Position numbers and translations under genes: made by a program
Part shown: positions 32,612 through 43,690 of the stretch, in pieces
Position numbering within the stretch: position 1 is the first letter of the stretch
Layout: every line of letters starts with the position of its first letter
Notes under the pieces: model-generated
What the model saw: the letters and a program-made list of their open reading frames with translations, nothing else
What the model was told of the DNA's origin: nothing
Database searches by the model: none
From: Amphiura filiformis
Lineage: Eukaryota > Echinodermata > Ophiuroidea > Amphilepidida > Amphiuridae
Assembly (NCBI RefSeq): GCF_039555335.1
Contig: NC_092640.1
Span: 34,652,784-34,716,783, forward strand
Reading direction: 5' to 3'
Length of the DNA: 64,000 nucleotides

Positions 32612-34039
32612 TAGGCATGTCACAGTGGCTGCACAATACTTCTGCCACACTGTGCATGCAAGCATAACAGTAAATTGAAAAGCGCGCGCATGAAAGTTGT
32701 TCAATTTTGGCAAACATCCATGCCGAAAAATTAATTTCCTCATATGTGCTATTTATCACAATTGTTTGAATTTTTGATATATGGTGTGTGAAACCTTTCT
32801 GTGACTACCATCGGGTTTTTTTTAAATAAATATTGCTTCGTTTAAGAGCTACTACCTGTTTTTATGGATTGTTGAAGATCCCTCATAAATCAATAAATAT
32901 AGGCCTTTTGAAAAATCAAGATCTACCATCATTTAGCTGAAATACTAATCTTTCTAAGCATGTAAATTATTTCCGTCGACAACGAATGGCACACTTGAGG
33001 AAAACGATTTGAAACAAAACATTTTTTAAGTGAGTTTAAAGGGAGTAATATTCCAAACCACAATAGCTCTAAGCCATTGTGTGTGTCCAAGGCCACACCA
33101 TTTTTGTATACGCTGTATAGTAGAGGGGCTATTCCTTTTACCGTTTTTCTTCCCATGTTAATCCAGATAACAAAATGTTAATTTAAAGTCTCATTGCAAA
33201 TGAATTTTTATTCTAACTTTTCGGATTTGGCTTTGAGCAATGGTGACACATACCATATTTACAGAAAAAATGAAAATTCAATTCCAGACACCGTCAAAAT
33301 GTCAAAGTTTGTATTTTTTGTATTATATTAAATTAATTAACTGCAGATTCTTTACTCAACATCATAACAGGTTCATACTTAACAAATTCATGATGAATGA
33401 AAAGACTTTCATTAAATATTGAAAAAAAAATTACTCATGCCTAATTTACATAATAATATCATGAATACATAATTAGCTGTAATAAGCTAATTTGCATAAT
33501 TGATTACTTTTTGTGTATTTTTTGTTATCAATTGAAAGAACTTTGTATACATATGTTTAGTGAAAAAACCGCACCCTGATATCATGTACGGTTTTCTTTT
33601 GGCATCAATTTTGCATATTAATTAGCTGAACTTAGTCATTTTTTCCACTTTTATTTTTCTGCAGATTGGCCGGAATTGCTAAAATAGTATATTTGGTTAA
33701 TTTATTATAATTATTCAATGATAGATTTTTAAATTTTGTTTTCTTTGACGAAGTTGAAAAAGATAGGCAATTAACCTGTGATACTTAAATTAACGTTGCT
33801 TTTTCAAGCAAGTGTCCAAATAAACCTTCAAAATCTCGAAATGTGCCAATTTTGTCATTATAGCAATTTGTGGCAGATTTGCATTCCATTTAAGAACATC
33901 TTAAAATTGACACTACGTCACAATGCATTGACCGATTTCAATTCGGTTTTTTGATTTTTGATGCTTTAATAAAGGTCATTCATGTAGAAACATTAAATAA
34001 CGTGTTTCTGCTGCCCTTATTTTTGAGGTGATATACCTA
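32612..34039 (-). mobile_element. 1.43-kb TIR element, copy 3 (inverted), 7-bp target duplication
   Basis: Starts TAGGCATGTCACAGTGGC, ends TTGAGGTGATATACCTA, flanked by TTATTAG at 32605-32611 and 34040-34046. It is the reverse complement of copies at 7260 and 24791 but more diverged (roughly 85% by eye), so probably older. Confidence 0.88.
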
Positions 34040-34046
34040 TTATTAG

Positions 34047-34815
34047 TGCGATTATAAAGTGTGAGCATTTATGTGTATGTGCAAAATTATTATCTATAAT
34101 ATTATACTTTTCATTAAAGATACAGATTTTGTTAACTTAATCAACCAGTGTGTGTGCCAGAGTTGTGCATTCGTGTGAGAACTGGGAAAAGGTGTATTTG
34201 GCCTTGTGACAATATGGCTCGTAACACATGGTATAAAATTCCAAAACATCCTTTGCCATAATCCTTGTTCTTTCTGACATGGGAATAATGTTGAGAGTGA
34301 AACCTGTGAATATGTTTAATATCTTCTTTTCAAACGTTATTGTTTTAGTGTTTGTCTGTTTTTGTTTTATTTACTTTTATTTGTTTTTGTTTTTTTTAAC
34401 TTTCACCACGTGGAATAGTTTCCACTGACAATTCCTCAATGGGGCTGTCGGTAGGCGGAGCTCTGTCCATTTTTTTCACGAAAGATGGGACCTTAAATTA
34501 TGTGTGTAAGGAGACCTCTCCGCAATAGGATGTCAAAATGGGTAAGACCTATGAGATTTCTGGCGTTTTCTCCGGACCCCCAGAGGAGAGCATGGGTTTA
34601 TTGAGCCTTTGCATGACAGAGTATGAGTTTATTGGGCCAAATTTAAACCTAACCAGAAAGATACCTCCCACAGTAAATGATAGAGCACACTGTACTAGAT
34701 ACACGCATATACAACGTGCCGACTTTGTCGACTTTTTGGTCCAGTCAAATTACTGACCACAGAGAATGATCACGAGATTAAACCAGTGCGGCCACTGGAC
34801 TAGGAGGGCGTTATT
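34047..34815. other. Gene-free stretch
   Basis: The 72-codon frame at 34538-34756 begins at an ATG with favourable context (AAAATGG) but has no motif or splice evidence I can recognise. Otherwise AT-rich. Confidence 0.4.
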
Positions 34816-34994
34816 TGGCTATTCCAGTTGATATCCGTCACATTGAAATCATGACATTAATCTTCAAAACGGGTGCAAATTTCAAATGGAGTTCCCCAAT
34901 CAGGTAACTCCGTTTGAAATTTACATCCCCTGCGTAGAAGATTAAGGTCATGTCTTCCATATAGGGGGTGTATGGATTTTAACTGGAATTTGCC
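34816..34994. mobile_element. Short TIR repeat, TGGGCTATTCCA family, member
   Basis: TGGCTATTCCAGTTGATATCC at the left and GGATTTTAACTGGAATTTGCC at the right are inverted. Inside are CTTCAAAAC, CAGGTAACTCCGTTTGAAAT, AGAAGATTAAGGTCATGTCT as in the copy at 39418. Confidence 0.7.
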
Positions 34995-35499
34995 AAAATA
35001 TGTAAAATTCTTGGATTGTAATTACTATACAAAACTTTTCAAAACATTTTCAAAACGTTTTCAAGAATTTAAATTCACTTAAATTTATTACAAACACACA
35101 ATCATAAGAAACACGTTTATTTTATTCTCAAATGAGTATTAGCGTTTACGGTGTCATAATACATCAGAAAATAAAATTATGCAAAAGTGTTCGAGTAAAA
35201 AAATACGACAATAAAATACAAGAAATTTGTTATACTTAGATTTTCGCCTTGAAACATGGACTGGTTACCCTAAACTGAATTACACATACTTATACGCTGT
35301 TAACATGATCGTGTTTGTTTAAATATACAGGTATAATTGTCTAAAAAAGTATTCAACTATAATAGTAACATTTTACTCAACTTCTTGTAACAAGTGAAAA
35401 AGTTAATACAATGTTTTAAACATAATGTTTTTTAAATTATAATGTTTTAAACACGTTTTGTACATTTTCAATTTCAATTTCAATTTATGGCTTTAAGGA

Positions 35500-35700
35500 A
35501 TCGGCACAGCATTTTTATGGAACCTGAAAGCACTGAGAGCCATAAAATTTGTATTATATCGCGAATTTCAAAAATTCTAAATTATTTGATATCAGAAGAA
35601 GTTATATTACTCGTATTCAGAATGTAATTTGATATATCTGATGTGCTCTCATGTCCAACAAAACATACTGCGTAAAAGTTGCAGTCCGATGCCTAAATGC
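35500..35700 (-). repeat. Interspersed repeat, inverted relative of 15528-15690
   Basis: On the minus strand it carries GAGAGCACATCAGATATATC, ATTCTGAATACGAG, CTGATATCAAATAATTT and AATTCGCGATATAATAC in the order seen at 15528. The match extends about 160 bp. Confidence 0.7.
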
Positions 35701-37026
35701 AGGTAATACTTATTGAACGATTTATGAGATCATTCATAAAATTGAAACAACAAGTTATTTTAATTTAAATGTTGGTGTACCGTATATTATATAAATCATT
35801 CTCACTCAGTCGTCGAGTCAGAAGATGAAATCATGAATAAAATACCGTACCGACCGACACGTGATTAATCACGATTCTAAAAAAATACAACACTAATTTG
35901 TTTTTGAATTATAAAATATTATCATGTTTTACCAAATGAACCATATAAATCCAAATCCTTTATTTAAGTTCTATCTGAAAATTAAAGTCAAATGGTAATA
36001 TTTGGTCAATTTTTGGAAATAAGGGCCAACAACATGAACAAAATGCGTTTCAGGACATTTCTTGTACCAAGACTAATTTCAAAGTATGCATTTTAATTTT
36101 TAGAAAATATATTTTCTAATTTCTTTTAACCACAGGTCGTGCATCGACAAAATGTAGGCCTATGTATTTGTGGTCCCTACGACCAGCATGACCAGGCGGA
36201 TAGTTTGATATGCTAATGAGTGAAATCGGAGCATGATTAATAGTTGACCCCTGTATCCATGGGGTTATATCTGGGGTCATTTTGAGGGTCATAGACTCAA
36301 AATAACGTTTGCTCAAGTAGTGAGTGACCCCGCCCCGGGATGTTACTGCAGAATAAAAAATGCTTATCATGCAGTTATTGTTAACTACATGTATGCACAC
36401 AACACAGGGGCACTCACAATAAGGCAATTGAACCCTACTGGTAGCGCTGTATCGTGGCTATTGGAGATGAACTAGTTAGTATCATATATCAAAAAGTATA
36501 AAAGCTATGATTTTCAGTACTTTCTCTCTGTTTCAATTACTTATTCTTTTCCAAATATCTGAATCTTCAACCCGGTACAAGCTTTACCGTAATAAAGGGG
36601 GAACATACATTTTTATTAAAAAGAAATCCTATCATCTATCCAAACTCGCCGTGTTATTCCAATGCACATTTTACTTCACCGGGCAGCCATTTTTTTATTG
36701 TATTTTGAAGATTGGCGTCATAAAACCGTCCGTAGTACTTTCTGTCAATCAATTATGGCTTATTCTCTATATGTCAATCTGTAAATAATTGGCATAGTCC
36801 TTATAATAACGGTACTCCGCCTTGATGAGTAAATGACAGCAAACAGCTGCAAACCAGTGAAAAATATCCCAAAACTTGGTCAGTGGGGCCCCGTTCGTCT
36901 ATTCTGTCGGTCGAACATCCGGGCTATCTCTAGTCTCGGGCCCAAACTGCATGTGGCGCACGGTTTGTTGTGAACCACAGAAACCGGTGAAGGAGGCTAC
37001 ATAGCGATGTTGCTGGAGTGGCATTC
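35701..37026. other. Gene-free stretch
   Basis: No gene. Open frames at 36116 (minus) and 36507 (+) of about 100 codons have no motif. CGGTCGG/CCGACAG words at 36905 and 37512 form a weak inverted pair around the MITE at 37027. Confidence 0.4.
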
Positions 37027-37284
37027 AATTGAGGGGCTCAATATAAAAACGACCTATCCCACATTTGGGTTATTTTGAGAAAACTGGACTTTTGTGTGCG
37101 AATTTTCAATACAATACATAACAATTTCACATCTTAAAACGTTGATTTTACAATTTTACCAAGTTACATTCATGATGTTTCATGTTTGTAATAATGACCT
37201 TTGGTGACCTTTACATTTTTCACCAGCGCCCTCTATTTTTACCAAAATGTGGGATAGGTCGTTTTTATATTGAGCCCCTCAATT
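37027..37284. mobile_element. 258-bp MITE with ~40-bp perfect TIRs
   Basis: AATTGAGGGGCTCAATATAA...CGACCTATCCCACATTT is mirrored exactly by the right end. The interior includes a GACCTTTGGTGACC word. Exact long TIRs suggest a recent insertion. Confidence 0.85.
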
Positions 37285-37594
37285 TCGGAAAAAAACGACA
37301 CTCGACCATGGAATTTAATTTTAAGTTTGTCAGTATATAAACGGTAAATCAAGTAAGTTTCTTTCACTCTTAAAACTTAGAAACGGTTGTTTGATTCCAC
37401 TGACTATTTGCGATCGAAATTTACATAACACCAATGACAGAAATCATCAACAAAAATCGAATCAGGGACTTGTTTTCACTTGAACATCATCAACCGGAAG
37501 TGACGTGACACGGACCGACAGAATAGAGTCGTTATCGATTGGATTAGTCGTTTCGGTCGCTCATTGGATCAATATTATCAGGTGGTAATAAATT

Positions 37595-37709
37595 ACTCGC
37601 CCCAAATACAACTCGCCCCAACGGACAACTCGCCCCAACGGACAACTCGCCCCAACGGACAACTCGCCCCACGTATACAAACTGGCCCCACGTACAACTC
37701 ACCCCAATG
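37595..37709 (+). repeat. ACAACTCGCCCCAACGG tandem repeat, left block
   Basis: Five to six 17-bp units of ACAACTCGCCCCAACGG, preceded by ACTCGCCCCAAATACAACTC. An inverted block occurs at 46808-46877 with the same first spacing (CCAAATACAACTCGCCCC). Confidence 0.85.
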
Positions 37710-38254
37710 ATAAGTACGCAGAGAATATCTTCTCTAGCATACGTAAGAAGGTTTTATCACACTGCTACAGGGATAGAACAATGGTATATCAACAACTAAA
37801 TGAACGTCAATTGGCAATATTTTGTGATGATTATTGCTGAAAATGTTGGTCAAATGTGACAACTTATTAGTACACTAAAGCGCACGAACGGAAATTCGCA
37901 CATAAATAAATGTCAATCGGTATTCAGAAACATCAGTAGAATACACACACTCAGTAGAAATTAATTGTTTCATAATACCAAAGTAGTAAATAGAAACAGC
38001 ATACATGTACCAATTAATATTCTTGGGTATGTCAAGTCTAAAAGTTGTAAAATTGAGCAGAATTGACGCCAGGATTTCGATTACAGCGAAACCTGTCGAA
38101 TTCCACTACCATGACACTGGTCAAACTGCCGTCGATCGCGTCGTTCTTTGCACGTTTTTCCAATTATAAATGCCTTGCCGAGATACACCGTAAAGAATCC
38201 ACCATAAAATGGCCTACTCAAAGTATATAATATGACAAAACAAAACATTATTAA

Positions 38255-38285
<31 letters not shown>

Positions 38286-39051
38286 TTTTTTTTATTTTAG
38301 CGACTCAGTTAAAAATAAAAAAAGCCTCAAAATAAGTTTGAGATCACACTTTGAGATGTTTAAAACTTGCAGTCCTATAAACATATTAAATCAGAGGATC
38401 TTCTTTGACAAAATGAAACTATTAAAAGGACTGAAAAAATATTTGGCAAAACGCCGGGTGTGATCATGTTCAATCAATGGTACCGTGATTAAACACGCGG
38501 AACTCGGCGAAAGTGCCAGAACACACCGACGGCGTACCTTGCTTGACAAGTCCCCGGGCCCGCGGCGCGTGCTTTACACACTGGTGTAGGCTACGATCGA
38601 TTGCTTGACAAGTCCCCGGGTCAAGTAGTCTGCTCTCAATTTGATTAAGACCCCGAGAATTACGGGTCGCGTTTTGTGTTTGCGAAATTGCCCATACTTT
38701 CAACCCCTGCAATTTGAAGGCAGTCAATTATAATAGGATATTGCCCAATTTGAGTTCCAAAATGTGGCTTTACCACAGGGTTCAATGGGAGAATTCAAAC
38801 TTTAAATGATTTTTTCCGGAATTTCAAGTGCTTTTTTCCTCTGTCGTCAAAAAAATAGAATTGATCGCACATTAAAGTTTCTTTTCGAGAACGCACATAT
38901 TACTTACGTAGGCCTACTTTGACTTAAAAAAAAAAAAAAAAAAAAAGGGAAATTTAAATCAAATTTGCTCCACAGATCCAAAGTACACAATGTGCTTACA
39001 CAATGATACAGCACCTTACCTGCATATGTCCAATGTGTGAAATGCAGCCAA
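37710..39051. other. Gene-free stretch with an (AAT)n microsatellite
   Basis: (ATA)n lies at about 38254-38283 and an A22 run at about 38927-38946. 38515-38630 has two GCTTGACAAGTCCCCGGG words 85 bp apart. No gene recognised. Confidence 0.5.
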
Positions 39052-39233
39052 TGGGCTGTTCCAGTTAAAATCCTTACACCCTCTAGATGGAGTTCATGAC
39101 GTCAATCTTGCACGGAGGAGTGTGGATATCAAATGTAGTCACCCATTCAGGCAACTCCATTTGATATTCACGCTCCCTGTGTGGAAGATGTCTTTGCCGG
39201 GTGGGGAGTATGGAATTCAAATGGAATAGCCCA
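39052..39233. mobile_element. Short TIR repeat, TGGGCTATTCCA family, tandem member A
   Basis: TGGGCTGTTCCAGTTAAAATC at the left and TTCAAATGGAATAGCCCA at the right. Together with about 110 bp of upstream sequence (TTTGCTCCACA...CAATGTGT...GCAGCCAATGGGC) it is repeated at 39300-39605, so element and flank were duplicated together. Confidence 0.75.
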
Positions 39234-39417
39234 ACATTTCTTCTTTTGTATGATTTGAAGGATTTCAATATTTAGCTCGTTTCAGATCATGATTTTACAT
39301 TTGAAATCACTCACCTTAAAAAAAATAAAAAATCCGTAGGGGGGGGGTAATTTTGCTCCACATCTGTGTGCTGTACATACTCAATGTGTAATTTGACTGC
39401 CACACTCTTGCAGCCAA

Positions 39418-39605
39418 TGGGCTATTCCATTTGACATGCATACACCCCCTAGATGGAGGTCATGACCTCAATCGCGCACACAGGGGTGTAGATATCAAAT
39501 GGAATCGCCTATTCAGGTAACTTCATTTGAAATTCACACTCCCTGTGTGGAAGATTAAGGGCATGTCTTCCATAGGGGTGTATGGATTTTAACTGGAATA
39601 GCCCA
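39418..39605. mobile_element. Short TIR repeat, TGGGCTATTCCA family, tandem member B
   Basis: TGGGCTATTCCATTTGACATG at the left and GGATTTTAACTGGAATAGCCCA at the right. The interior CTCCCTGTGTGGAAGATTAA and CATGTCTTCCATAGGGGTG is the best-preserved version of the family in the window. Confidence 0.8.
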
Positions 39606-39861
39606 ATGGTTTAATCACATGTTTGAGTTCTGCATGTAAAATCATCTGCAAGTAAGAAGCCCCCATGTCACAAGGGAAAAGGCGGTAAATCGCACATTAT
39701 TTCACATTATTTGCACATTATTTGCAGAATCTCTCCTCTTTTTTCAGATTATAAGCTTACTTAGCAGAAATTGTGGGAAATTTTGGCGATCTTAGCGTTT
39801 TTTGCTCATTTTAGAATAGTAGTATAAATAGAATTAATAAATAGAATTAGAATAGTAGTAT

Positions 39862-40255
39862 AGCAAAATAGGCTTTAAAGCCTGAAATATTTAGATGGTT
39901 TATTTAAATAAAGACAATTTTATATGCATGTCTGAAGTAATACTACTAAGTTTCGAGAGATATGAGTAGTATTAGATTTCTTCAACATGACCATATAAAG
40001 CTATACTACTATTCTAATTCAGAAGAAAAGAGTAGTATATTTTGGGAAACACGTACAGTTTCCTTAGACACGTTGAAGAAAGTAGTGTTTTGATATATAT
40101 AATATATGTATCAGGTTTTTATAAGTTTCACAAGGTGAGACATATTTCGGATATTTTCTTTTATATTTATACCCTTTTGTGGTTTTGATTTTGGACTGGA
40201 TTCAGGTTCTGACCATGGGCCCGTTATTTCTTTTAATTAAGGGAGGCAAGTTAGC
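39862..40255 (+). repeat. Direct repeat, left copy (LTR-like pair with 42540-43030)
   Basis: AAAATAGGCTTTAAAGCC, ATGCATGTCTGAAGTAATAC, TTCAACATGACCATATA, TTTCACAAGGTGAGACATAT, GTTTTGATTTTGGACTGGA and GGGCCCGTTATTTC recur in order at 42540-43030 with about 85-90% identity. The pair encloses about 2.3 kb. No gag or pol frame lies between, so an LTR reading is tentative. Confidence 0.7.
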
Positions 40256-40499
40256 TGACCGAGGTATAGGCACGAATTTTGAGCCTATGCTAAGAAATTT
40301 TAAATTTTAAATGGCACCATTAAGTTAAATGGAAAGCCAAATTTTGAATTTTCTCAAAAAGTTTATCATTCCCACGATATTTAAGGCGGTGACTGTTTTT
40401 CTATCAAGTCATAAAAAACGCCAGACAATATGCCTAATTAAGAAGGCTGTTATTTATTTCCATTTATTATACTATTGTTATAGTAACTATACAATAGTC

Positions 40500-41100
40500 T
40501 GAATAGCATGAGAGATCCTTAATGGATATTTATGCTTTGCACGTGACTTGTGCGTGCATGGTGTGGTCGATATTTGGATTGGCTGAAGTGTTTACACATA
40601 GGCCATGGTCGCACTACACATGAGAGAGTTGCACATCACATTCTGACTTCATTGGAGTAACATGGGCTTGATTTTAGTTTCAGTTGGAATGTGATTTTTT
40701 TGAAATATAAAGAAAGCTTTAATTCGAGCTTCAGTTAAAATGAATTCAACAAGATTGGATGTTGTTATCCATCAAAATCGTACAAAAGTCCAGAAATGGT
40801 ATTTGTACTCAATAAGAGCCCACCGGTTGTCTTAATTTAGATAACCGAGACATGGATCCAAGTTCGGATTCTATGTTGTATATTAATGTATGCACACTTG
40901 CATGAGAGATCCGAGAGGATATTCGTGCGGTTTGATTTCACGGAATCAAACTAAGTGTTTATAGGCCAAGTGTTATGAATGTGGGCTTTTTATTAATATG
41001 GTACGAAAGACCAGAGATGGTAGTCGTATATAAATATTATAAGCTTAAAATAGCTTTCGCACGTACGAGAGATCCGAGATGGATTTTTGTACTGTCTTTT
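40500..41100 (+). repeat. Recurrent GAGAGATCCGAGANGGATATTCGTGC motif block
   Basis: Related words occur at 40508, 40790, 40903, 41003 and 41071, each followed by a variable 40-100 bp. The 120-bp segment 40838-40975 is copied into the right direct repeat at 42655-42777. Between units is CGGTTTGATTTCACGGAATC, an imperfect hairpin. Nature unknown. Confidence 0.55.
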
Positions 41101-41201
41101 ATTAATGTACAGAAAAAGTACATAGATTCGACATTTCGAATTTATCATTGAATTCTAAGCATGGGTCATAAGAAACATCTAGACCTACATATACAGTGCA
41201 A

Positions 41202-41230
41202 CTGACGAAGGAAAAGATTCCAGAAACGTG
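41202..41230 (+). other. Hammerhead-core-like motif CTGACGA...GAAA
   Basis: CTGACGA is followed by the hairpin GGAA-AAGA-TTCC and then GAAACG. This fits the CUGANGA / stem II / GAAA layout of a hammerhead core, apart from one extra A on each side of stem II. No convincing stems I and III can be drawn by eye. Similar motifs end many PLE-related repeats. Confidence 0.3.
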
Positions 41231-41276
41231 TTATTGCTTAACAGCCTGCATACAGCTGGCAATACACGTCTTGCTA

Positions 41277-42162
41277 CTCTCTAAATTACAAAGTCTTATT
41301 TTTAAATCTAAAAGACTTACTTTTAAATCTAACAGAGACTGTTATTAGTGACGAACCCTTTGGGATTTAAACTAAGTCTTTGTTAAGACTTAAAATTTTA
41401 AAACCACAAAAGACTTAAAATATAAATCTCTTAGACTTGAAATTTAAATCTTTTCAGTTTTAAATTTAAATCTTTTCAAGATTTACTTATAAATAAATCT
41501 TCTTGAGATTTAAAATTTGCAAAGGAGTTGGGATTCAGAAAAAAAACCAACACAGACTCGAAATGTGCAATTTATTCAGGCAAACATTGATTTCTTTTAT
41601 TACAGCTCCATAATAAACACATTGAATGACATCCAAACATAATATCATAATACTAGTAATTGTGATATGTGTCAAATGCAGAAATTGAATCCCAGTTGTA
41701 TATCATGTGTATAGGTAAGCTTATACAGCAGAAGCACAGACTACTACCTCGGCGATTGAAGATAATGTTCACATTGGCCCTTCGTGCACAACAATGTAAG
41801 CTTTTTAATGGAAGTTATAGTCACTGAATTTGGCAATAATACATCTGGGATGCCATTCTGCAAAACAAATTCGTCCATGTCACTTCATTCATTCGCTCGC
41901 CACCACACGAAATCGCAAAAGAAAGATGGCGGTCCAGCAGTCCAGGAAAACGTTTCGATTTGATCACGTGCACGCACCATCGCGTTGTGATTGGCTCGAT
42001 TGGCTTCATGTTTAAGTCTTTTGAAAGATTTAAAAATAGATTTTCTTTTTCCCGATCCCAAAGAAAATTTAAATCTAACCCCGCTTAAAATAAATCTTAA
42101 AGACTTAAAAATTTACAAGTCTCAACTAAGATTTAAATTTTAAGTCTTTCTAATTTAGAGAG
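41277..42162. mobile_element. 886-bp TA-flanked element with CTCTCTAAATTA ends
   Basis: CTCTCTAAATTACAAAGTCTT and AAGTCTTTCTAATTTAGAGAG are inverted ends between TA (41275-41276, 42163-42164). The split host reads CACGTCTTGC-TA-GCTGTATGC. Both subterminal zones are arrays of GACTTAAAATTTAAATCTT-like words in opposite directions. A 90-bp GC-richer core (41870-42010) has no gene. It is nested between the two direct repeats. Confidence 0.8.
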
Positions 42163-42296
42163 TAGCTGTATGCTTTCTAGCAACGGTTTTTAGCTTGTCC
42201 TAAATTGGATAGAATCAAGTTGATTACCGTTATGAGTGGGAACTTTGAAAAAGCTCTAGAGGCAAGAGATTGTATTAGGGCTTTAGCGGTTTACCG

Positions 42297-42405
42297 ATCT
42301 TTCTAGCCCTGCGGGGCCTATATAAAACAAACTCACTTGGAGTGTTTAGTCGACGTATGGGAGTCGCCGGCCTCGGGCCTGCCGGCCCTGCGGCCTTGCT
42401 GTTTT
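42297..42405 (+). repeat. ~110-bp GGCCTTGCGGCCTTG repeat, member 2
   Basis: CTAGCCCTGCGGGGCC, TATATAAAAC, CACTTGGAGTGTTTAGTCGA, CGTATGGGAGTC, GGCCCTGCGGCCTTGCTG. It matches 30587-30697. Just downstream GTCTGC-TGAC-GCAGAC (about 42429-42444) is a 6-bp stem with a 4-nt loop followed by an A/G-rich stretch, the same geometry as the histone-type hairpins at 43310-44941 but a different sequence. Confidence 0.55.
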
Positions 42406-42539
42406 TAGTGTTAATGTACAATTTTTAGTCTGCTGACGCAGACATTTTTACTAAAAGACAGTGAAGTGTTCAATTGGTTGAGTAGAAGATTATTTTGGAA
42501 ATTTGGAAAGAATTTGAAAATTTTGAAGGATTTCGAAAC

Positions 42540-43030
42540 AAAATAGGCTTTAGAGCCTTAAATATTTGGATGGTTTATTTTAATAAATACAATTTTATAT
42601 GCATGTCTGAAGTAATACTACTAAGTTTCGAGAGATATGAGTAGTATTCGGTTTCTTAATTTAGATAACCGAGACATGGATCCAAGTTATGATGCATATT
42701 AATGTATGCACACTTGCATGAGAGATCCGAGAGGATATTCGTGCGGTTTGATTTCACGGAATCAAACTAAAGTGTTCAACATGACCATATATAGCTATAC
42801 TACTATTCTAATTAAGAAGATAAGTGGTATATTTTGTGAAATACGTATACTTTCCTTAGACATGTTGAAGAAAGTCGTGTTTTTGTTTTGTATCAAGATT
42901 CGTGGAAATTAGTTTCACAAGGTGAGACATATTTTGGATATTTTCTTTTATAATTTACCCCTTTATGGTTTTGATTTTGGACTGGAGGCAGGTTTCTTCC
43001 AGGGCCCGTAATTCATTTAATAAAGGGCAC
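42540..43030 (+). repeat. Direct repeat, right copy (LTR-like), with internal insertion
   Basis: It repeats 39862-40255 but carries at 42655-42777 a copy of 40838-40975 (TTAATTTAGATAACCGAGAC...CACGGAATCAAACTAA). It ends with GGGCCCGTAATTCATTTAAT. The inserted piece came from between the repeats, which points to recombination within the array rather than simple LTR duplication. Confidence 0.7.
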
Positions 43031-43309
43031 AGAGGGTACCTGCTTCCAGTAATAACCTTGTTATAAAACTTTAACCGTGCTTTAAAAATTAGAAAGTCTT
43101 CTGCTGAGAAATTCTAAATTATATACTAACAGCCTATATAGTGAAACCTTATCTTAGTTTCTAAAAAGAAATATCTATACATAACCAAAGTCATACTTTT
43201 AGGTTTATAACATTCAAAACTATGAATATTGAAAGATCATTTATAACATTCAAAACTATGAATATTAAAAGATTATAGCAATCATATCGGTCTTTTGTGA
43301 AGTTTTGGT
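43031..43309. other. Gene-free stretch
   Basis: CATTCAAAACTATGAATATT is repeated in tandem at 43210 and 43248. Nothing else recognised. Confidence 0.4.
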
Positions 43310-43325
43310 GGCTCTGAAAAGAGCC
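43310..43325 (-). promoter_or_regulatory. Histone-type 3'-end stem-loop 1 (orphan)
   Basis: On the minus strand the context is GAAC-GGCTCTTTTCAGAGCC-ACCA: a 6-bp stem, TTTC loop and ACC tail identical to the metazoan histone mRNA stem-loop bound by SLBP. A purine-rich ACAAAAGA follows about 12 nt after the stem, where the U7 snRNP site would lie. No histone coding sequence is upstream on this strand within 1 kb. The match in sequence and spacing is seen; function is inferred. Confidence 0.55.
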
Positions 43326-43374
43326 GTTCATTCTGCGGTTCGAAAACCTTTTCTGTCTCTTTTTTAGACACTAT

Positions 43375-43690
43375 AGAGTCCTTTCTTGGACTCGAGTATG
43401 ATATCAAGTCCAGACTTGGACTCGATACTGAATGCATGAAACCTGACTAGGTTTCAAAAAACATCAAGGCCGCAGGCCCAATATAGAAGGGCCCCGTAAG
43501 GCACGAAAGCAATTATTTATTATTAAGACTGTGAGTCCTCTCTTGGACTCGAGTTTGATATCAAGTGCAGACTAGGACTTGATACCGAATGATGAAAACC
43601 TGACTAGGTTTTAATCTTGACGATGGTGACTGCGAGTCCTACTGGACTCTGAATTTGATAACGAGTCCTGACTAGGACCCGCTACAGAAT
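43375..43690. repeat. Three hairpin-rich units with GGACTCGAGTTTGATATCAAG
   Basis: Units at about 43380, 43537 and 43632 carry TTGGACTCGAGTATGATATC, AAGTCCAGACTTGGACTCGA or GAGTCCTGACTAGGACCC and GAATGA, then AAACCTGACTAGGTTT. Each contains two or three short perfect hairpins (e.g. AGTCC-agac-TTGGACT, AAACCT-gact-AGGTTT). Between units 1 and 2 lies an inverted GCGGCCTTGATG block (43450-43505) of the 30587/42297 family. Their minus-strand orientation places them upstream of stem-loop 1. Confidence 0.6.

Noticed and set aside
34538-34756. 72-codon ORF with good start context (AAAATGG)
   Set aside because: No motif, no splice signals, no second copy or other sign of constraint visible.
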